A DNA stretch of 59,602 nucleotides from Symbiodinium natans. Its lineage: Eukaryota; Sar; Dinophyceae; Suessiales; Symbiodiniaceae. Under the pieces are notes generated by a model, which was given only the letters and a program-made list of their open reading frames with translations, was not told the DNA's origin and searched no databases. The stretch spans positions 1,160,001 through 1,219,602 of the forward strand of contig CAJNDS010002490.1 in assembly GCA_905221605.1 (NCBI GenBank), in the 5' to 3' direction. Within the stretch, counting starts at the first letter, position 1. Every line of letters begins with the position of its first letter. This document shows positions 54,612 to 59,602 of the stretch, piece after piece. The position numbers and the translations under genes are program-made.

Positions 54612-57551
54612 ATGCGGCTTGTCGCCACAGCTTCGATTTTCCTAGTTTTGCTTCATCGCACCCGTGCTGATGGAGCACCTGAGTGTCCATGCATCTCCAA
54701 CACATCCGCGACTCGGTAGGATCCTGGGATCTTTGCTATTTCCCCTTAAATATTGGGTTTAAGAGGCTCATACGTAGGAATTATGTTTCAGAGGATCTTT
54801 TAAGGGACCATCCCAGGCAAGCTATCTGGAGTTGCAAGCGCAGCTCGCGGCAGCAGGGCTTGACGGCTACGGGACTCTGGGATGCCGCGCCTACGATGCT
54901 TGGTAGCCCAGTGGTGCCCTTTACTTTTTTTTTGGTTAGGAGTCATGGGCTCCCTTATATAATAAGCTAGCCAAAAAAGGTGACCTTATTATAAATATTA
55001 AATATGGTTATGGGTTCCCTTATATAATAAGCTAGCCAAAAAAGGGTGCCCTTATGAAAATTTGGTTATTGGGCTCCCAAGGATGCAAACTTGTCAAGAT
55101 TCGGCTGCGAGTCCAACGAAGGGTTTCCAGGTAGGCCCTTGGAAATATGGTTTTCTATATTTTCCCTCACTGGGTTTAAGACGACCATATGTAGGAACAT
55201 ACCCTAAACCCTAGACCCTAGACCCTAAACCCTAAACCCTAAACCCTGGGTGTTGAGGGCCATCCCAGGTTTAACTGCTTGAGCCCATGGTGCTTTGTGG
55301 ATATGGCCCTGTGCCCCGCGGACGCGGCGCTGTGCGCGGCAGCTGGTGGATTGCTCGGCAGCTATGCATCCCCCCACTGTAGCTTGGTTCGCCTGTGGTT
55401 TAGGGTTTAGGGTTTAGGGTTTGGGGTTTAGGGTTTAGGGTTTAGGGTTTAGGGTTTAGGGTTGGTAGCCCAGTGGTAGCCTTTCTCCTTTTTTTGGTTC
55501 AAGGGTTCCCCTTTAAAGCAAGCATCCCAAAAAAGGTACCCTTATGATAATATGGCTACCCCTGTTATGCCCTCAACAGAATCGAATCCCCTTACAGGGA
55601 CCCCCAAAAAGGGTACCCCTAATCCCTAAGTCCTAAGTCCTCAACCCTAAGCTCTATTTTCGGAAACCCCCTGTGGCTACTGGGCTACAAAGGTAGAGAT
55701 CGGCCCATTCGCGGCCATGCCCTCAATGGGAGTGTCCACCACTACAGCTACGAGACCTGTGGGGGTTTCCGATAATGGGGGGTACCTTATTGGGGTCCCT
55801 ATAAAAAGGGATTCCTGCTATTTGGGGACTATATTGATTAGGGGCACCTTGGTGGGGTTCTTATGATAATTCAATCTTACTATTCGGGGACTTCGGGGTA
55901 CTTTTTTTCGTAACCCCAGGTGGCTCCATCAATCGGTATGACCGGGCTCGGCTATCGGCTGATGTCTCTGGACGTTCCATCAGTGTGGCCGTTGATGCCT
56001 GGGAACCTTGGGTGCTACTGCGCACGTCTCCAAGCGGTGTGGAAGAGTATGGCGGCGCCACGTACGACTTCTTCATGCAGGCAGTTGCTTCCTTCAAGCC
56101 GCAGCCCATACTCCAGATCATTCCTGGCTGGGCCACTGAGCAGTCACGGCAAAAGTTTGAAAGCTCCTACACAGCTTGTGTGCATGATGTGGCCGTGGGA
56201 AATTTCGATATCTGCATAGCTGACATGTGGCTTACACCGGAGCGCCACCAACTGGCCTCCTTCTTGCCAGCTGTGCGTCAGGACCACTTCTACCTCGTAG
56301 TCCCCAAAAAGATGGAGGTGGTGACGATCTGGAGTTTGCTTCAGAAGCCCTTCCAGCCCTTCACAGCAGATGGTTGGCTGGGTGTCGCCGCGGTTCTTAT
56401 TGGCATGGCCGTACTTCACTGGCTGCTGGAATTGAGTGAGGAAGGCATGGAGGGCAACTGGAGAAGCCAGTGCTCATGGAGTTTGGCGCTCGCTCTTCGC
56501 TTCCAGTTCACCATGTGGCACGACTTCTTTCAGGGAGGCAGCAGCCTTGAAATCAAGAAGGGTGCTGCCTACAAATTCTTCAGCCTCGCGTTTTCTTTTT
56601 TCCTCCTTGTCACCCTGGCGAGCTACACGGCTAGCCTTGCATCGATGCTGGTTGTGAGGCATCAAGCGGTTGGAACTATCAGCAGCATCGAACATGCGGT
56701 TTCCCAGCAAGCACGCGTTTGTATCCCATCTGTGCTATTGCAGACATTTAGGAACGTGTACCCTCACGCTATTTTCGTAACGATTGACGGAATGGAATTC
56801 GGCGCACGCTCCATGCATGCAGGAAGATGTGAAGCTCTGGTCTTGTCAGAATACTACATCGATATGATGCATGCAGACAAGATCCGCCAAAAGGACTGTC
56901 ATGATGTTGAAAATGGCGTGCCCGAGGAAGTTGCACGCTGCGAGGCAGACTTCCGCGGTAACAAGCGCGATGATTGCAACCTTCTTCGTGTTGGGGGCCT
57001 ACTCTGGAGTGTTCCCCTTTCTTTTCCAGTCAGCGACAAGATAGCGCACAGTATGGGGTGGGCTGTCACAACCACACTTTCTGCTGGGCTAATGGAGAAG
57101 CTGGGTTGTGCTTTGGGATACTCTTTAGTTTCCCTTCTTTCCCTATAAGGAAACCTATTGTTTTAAGTAATCTTCAAAGAGTTTAAAGCCACAACTCAGG
57201 AAGATGAAGCGACAGAATTCGGACGCGTATCCGGTGTCCCAGTGCCGTGCAGCGGACCGAAGGGAGGAAGATGGCATGACTTTCGAGGACATGAGCGGCA
57301 CCATCTTCATTACCGCACCTTGGTATAGGCCAGGGGTGCCCTTTACCCTTTTTTGGGGTTCAGGTTCCCTTATGAACTAGCCAACCTCAAAAAGGGTGCC
57401 CCTATTATAAGATGGGTACTGGGCGAGCAAGGCGCTCATCGTAGCTGTTGGACTTCTATGTCACACCACCAGCTGGCTGTGGCGACGAGTTTCCCCAGAT
57501 AAGGCCCGGGAGTGTGACCCTGCCCTCGAGGGTGGGGCTCCTTCGTCATAG
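54612..57551 (+). CDS. Ionotropic-glutamate-receptor-type ligand-gated channel, 8 exons
   Basis: Exons 54612-54707, 54817-54894, 55082-55122, 55269-55378, 55693-55758, 55920-57096, 57200-57314, 57432-57551 join in frame to 600 residues. A signal peptide (MRLVATASIFLVLLHRTRA) leads to a Cys-rich extracellular domain (GYGTLGCRAYD, PWCFVD, HHYSYETCG), then glutamate-receptor features: S1 with FDICIADMWLTPERHQL, M1 at 282-302, a re-entrant pore stretch, M3 ending SYTASLASML (S365; the family gate is SYTANLAA), S2, and M4 at 562-578 (ALIVAVGLLCHTTSWLW). It should be a plasma-membrane cation channel; the ligand is unknown. Each border fits an introner insertion; donors are GC, GA, GT, GT, GT, GA, GC. 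The stop is TAG 57549-57551, or TGA 57647-57649 if an eighth intron at 57537-57640 is spliced. The core exon 6 (1,177 nt) has no intron. Confidence 0.85.
54712..54816 (+). mobile_element. Introner-like element, channel intron 1
   Basis: Starts CTCGGTAGGATCCTGGG and ends GGGACCATCCCAG; CTGGGAT and ATCCCAG are inverted. Flanks are GCGA (54708-54711) and GCAA (54817-54820). Intron 54708-54816 is GC-AG and gives NTSASYLEL in frame. Confidence 0.65.
54899..55081 (+). mobile_element. Introner-like element, channel intron 2
   Basis: Starts CTTGGTAGCCCAGTGG and ends TTATTGGGCTCCCAAG, whose complement is CTTGGGAGCCCAATAA. Exact GATG duplications at 54895-54898 and 55082-55085. The intron is GA-AG, and removal yields CRAYDANLSRFGCE. 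It contains an internal duplication of the motif TTATATAATAAGCTAGCC. Confidence 0.82.
55127..55268 (+). mobile_element. Introner-like element with telomere-like insert, channel intron 3
   Basis: Flanked by GTTT at 55123-55126 and 55269-55272; right end CATCCCAG matches that of intron 1. The GT-AG junction gives NEGFNCLSPWCFVD. About 45 nt of CCCTAAA-type repeat sit in its middle (55200-55246). Confidence 0.7.
55383..55692 (+). mobile_element. Introner-like element, composite, channel intron 4
   Basis: GTAG at 55379-55382 and 55693-55696. Starts CTTGGTTCGCC and ends GGGCTACAAAG. A TTTAGGG array (55399-55462) and a second element head (GGTAGCCCAGTGG, 55466) are nested inside, so it grew by later insertions. 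The GT-AG junction gives SPHCRDRPIRGHAL in frame. Confidence 0.7.
55763..55919 (+). mobile_element. Introner-like element, channel intron 5
   Basis: GTGG at 55759-55762 and 55920-55923; ends GGGTTTCCG and CGTAACCCCAG are roughly inverted. The GT-AG junction gives YSYETCGSINRYD. Related GTTTACGAAAA/TTTCGGAAACCCC elements occur at 8607-8740, 13470-13547, 29617-29716 and 58571-58678. Confidence 0.7.
57101..57199 (+). mobile_element. Introner-like element, channel intron 6
   Basis: Exact GAAG at 57097-57100 and 57200-57203. Starts CTGGGTTGTGCTTT; complement of the right end is CTGAGTTGTGGCTTT. GA-AG intron; removal gives GLMEKMKRQNSD. Confidence 0.8.
57319..57431 (+). mobile_element. Introner-like element, channel intron 7
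   Basis: Flanks GCAC (57315-57318) and GCGC (57432-57435). Starts CTTGGTATAGGCC and ends TACTGGGCGAGCAAG, the GCCCAGT family again. GC-AG intron joining FIT to ALIVAVG in frame. Confidence 0.72.
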
Positions 57552-57640
57552 TTGGGTAACGTTTTGCAATTTTTAAGGGTACTTAAACCCAATAGGGAAT
57601 AGAACGTTCACTTCTTTATATTATCCCAACCATGAACCAG
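57541..57640 (+). mobile_element. Introner-like element in the channel 3' end
   Basis: Exact GCTC at 57537-57540 and 57641-57644. Starts CTTCGTCATAGTTGGGTAA; complement of the right end is CTGGTTCATGGTTGGGATAA. If spliced it changes the C-terminus from GGAPSS-stop to GGAL-stop. Downstream 57641-57710 has an open frame in another phase (LFEDHDVKISRQSEF) that I cannot connect. Confidence 0.65.
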
Positions 57641-58367
57641 GCTCTTTGAAGATCACGACGTGAAGATCTCCCGTCAATCCGAGTTCGGAAATCTCACCGG
57701 GCTGCATCGGCACGTAAGTCCACTTAGGGTTTAGGGTTTAGGGTTTAGGGTTTAGGGTTTAGGGTTTAGGGGTTAGGGGTTAGGGGTTTAGGGTTTAGGG
57801 TTTACCTTTAAAGGGTTTGGAGTTTGGAGTCACGTAAGGAGGGTCGGCAAAGCTCCCCTCAAAGTTCCCTCTTAGCTGCGTTGTCAGCTCTGGTCTAGTG
57901 GCATCCCAAGTATGCCAGTTTCATCTCTCGACAGCAGTTCGGACATGTTTTAAATTTTAAATCCAGAGTGCAGCTTGCAATGACCAGACCACACAAGCTG
58001 GTCTTCTCCCCCATCGCTGAATCAGAAAAACGTCGTTTGTCCGCGTAGCCAAGGGTGCTTGTCCATCGTCTATGCAAACATTAGCTTATGGCAGCTGCCA
58101 GTGATGCGAGAATCACACGCGGGTTTACGAAAATCATAAGGGAATCCTACCATTTTGTGGCTCATAAACCCCCACATGCCAGCGCTTTGTTCCTGTGAGA
58201 ATGCGCGGGGCTTCGTGCAGCTCAGCTCGTGGCTGCCCCAAAGTGCCACCTCAGTGGGGAGACCTTTCAAGATGAAGCTTCTGCCTCAACTCACTCACTT
58301 ACCTCAATTGCCTCGAAATGATGGTCCCTTTTGGGCATTGCAGCACAAGACGGAGCCTTGTATGTAG

Positions 58368-58479
58368 CTTTGTGGCGCTTTACTGTAACTTTGCATCTTT
58401 AGCCTTTTTGGGTTTATTGGGTTTCTTAATAAGGCAGCTAAAAATTAAATTTATAGCTACCCTGCTAAGAGCAGCCAAG
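58368..58479 (+). repeat. Dispersed 112-bp repeat, copy 2
   Basis: Same orientation as 38952-39065, with a few substitutions and two missing bases. Shared core: TTTTTGGGTTTATTGGG. Confidence 0.75.
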
Positions 58480-58892
58480 GTAGGGTACCCGAAAAAGGTC
58501 CATAAATTTGCGAACTCCCCATGCGTGGATGGGTCGAGCTGTCTTGGTTGATGAAACAGCACACGAAACTATGGGGGTTTTTGAAATTAGGGGTGCCTTC
58601 GTGGGGTCCTTCTTATAAGGGAATCCTACCATTTTGGGGGACTCTATCTTGGGGGTCCATTTTCGGAAACCCCCCTATTGAGATGGTCCTAGCATGGCCT
58701 TGGTGCGGCAAACCTCTCAGATCCATGTCTGTTAAAGCATGTCGCCAGCGGATGTAAGGGGAAAGGCCCCTTGTTATCGCAAGTTTCCTTAATGGAGCCT
58801 TCCTTACCTGGGAGTCAGCAGTCCAGCGAGAGAACGATACGAGGGTCACCACCATCACATGCGGAAGATTCCCACAGGGCACTTAGGGGGAC

Positions 58893-59000
58893 TTTGGGGT
58901 TTAGGGTTTAGGGTTTAGGGTTTAGGGTTTAGGGTTTAGGGTTTAGGGTTTAGGGTTTAGGGTTTAGGGTTTAGGGTTTAGGGTTTAGGGTTTAGGGTTT
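58893..59000. repeat. Interstitial TTTAGGG array
   Basis: About fifteen perfect units in unassigned sequence; a CCCTAAA array at 59158-59256 follows. Confidence 0.95.
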
Positions 59001-59602
59001 CGGTCGCCGTGCAGAGGTGGGGGCACGTAGGAAGGTTTTGAAAGAAGGCAAGACTTGCACGGACTGCATCAAGTTACAGGGTCCTTAAGGGAGGGGGGGG
59101 TCTTCCCTAAGCTTCCCTCAGCTTCCCTAAGCTTCCCTACCTACCTCACATGAACCGTAAACCCTAAACCCGAATCCCTAAACCCCAAACCCCAAACCCC
59201 AAACCCTAAACCCTAAACCCTAAACCCTAAACCCTAAACCCTAAACCCTAAACCCTTAAGGACCCCATAAATCAAGGCCTGTGGGAGTGCTGAAGATCAT
59301 AGCAGTTGAGCCCTACAGACCAGGAGGGCCACACCCCACGCCTCCTGTTCAGGATCACTCTGCCAAGATCTGGGAACTCCATAGTCACGAATGCCGCGGT
59401 ACGCTAGCAGGCTGGGCGGGTTAGGGTTTAGAGTTCAGGGCTTAGGGTTCAGGGTGTAGGGTTTAAGGTTTACATAGGGTGTTTAGGGTTTTTGGGGGCT
59501 TAGAGGGTTTTAGGGTCGAAAGGGTCCGAGGGTCTGTGGGTTCAGGGGTGCGGGGCTTGGGTTGGGGATGTTGCTTCTCCACCCTGAGAAGTGGTTCCAC
59601 AG

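Larger units (their letters stand above)
57711..59602. other. Right end: repeats and small elements, no assignable gene
   Basis: Holds TTTAGGG arrays (57725-57800, 58893-59000, 59158-59256), the 112-bp repeat at 58368, and GTTTACGAAAA-type elements at 58118-58180 and 58571-58678. Unique pieces at 57880-58070, 58185-58360, 58680-58880 and 59270-59420 might be exons of a next gene, but none shows a recognisable motif. Confidence 0.5.

Noticed and set aside
1-59602. Short ORFs inside telomere-type arrays (GFRV, NPKP, LNPKP runs)
   Set aside because: TTTAGGG and CCCTAAA are open in several frames; these products only restate the repeat and lack codon or motif support.
1-59602. tRNA or rRNA genes
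   Set aside because: I found no cloverleaf-like or rRNA-like stretch on reading both strands, though a covariance-model scan was not possible.

Overview
The window reads as nuclear DNA of a dinoflagellate, probably a Symbiodiniaceae-like species. The grounds are: hundreds of interstitial TTTAGGG/CCCTAAA telomere-type units, very short exons (22-90 nt) in very long introns, a large excess of GC-AG introns, all recognisable genes on the + strand, and a single-ORF Copia retrotransposon with a long extra domain set. No prokaryotic, organellar or viral gene is visible. All gene models were assembled by eye from reading frame, conserved motifs and intron borders; none was checked by search or transcript.

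Layout. Positions 2-1708: last exons of a sarcosine/dimethylglycine-dehydrogenase-like gene. 2169-38346: a betaine-aldehyde-dehydrogenase-like gene of 30 tiny exons (about 520 codons in 36 kb); its introns hold nearly all the telomere-like arrays, a CCCTCAA minisatellite, small inverted-repeat elements and, in intron 5, a nested Sel1-repeat gene (13719-15137). 39865-53978: exons of an unrecognised charged protein; one intron holds a full-length Copia element (40154-49738, identical 103-bp LTRs, 5-bp target duplication). 54612-57551: an ionotropic-glutamate-receptor-type channel gene of 8 exons. 57.6-59.6 kb: no gene I can assign.

Functional links. The first two genes both act on the choline/glycine-betaine/sarcosine route, so they may form a co-oriented metabolic pair, betaine being an osmolyte and methyl store. 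The channel gene and the Sel1 gene are unrelated to them.

Most informative signal. Introns of the channel gene and of the Sel1 gene can be read as small inverted-repeat insertions that start CT, end AG and are flanked by 4-bp target duplications starting with G. The left duplication copy gives the donor (GT, GC or GA) and the element's own end gives the AG acceptor, so removal restores the reading frame exactly. Relatives of these elements lie outside exons with non-G duplications. This is direct sequence evidence of intron gain by introner-like elements, and it explains the non-canonical donors.
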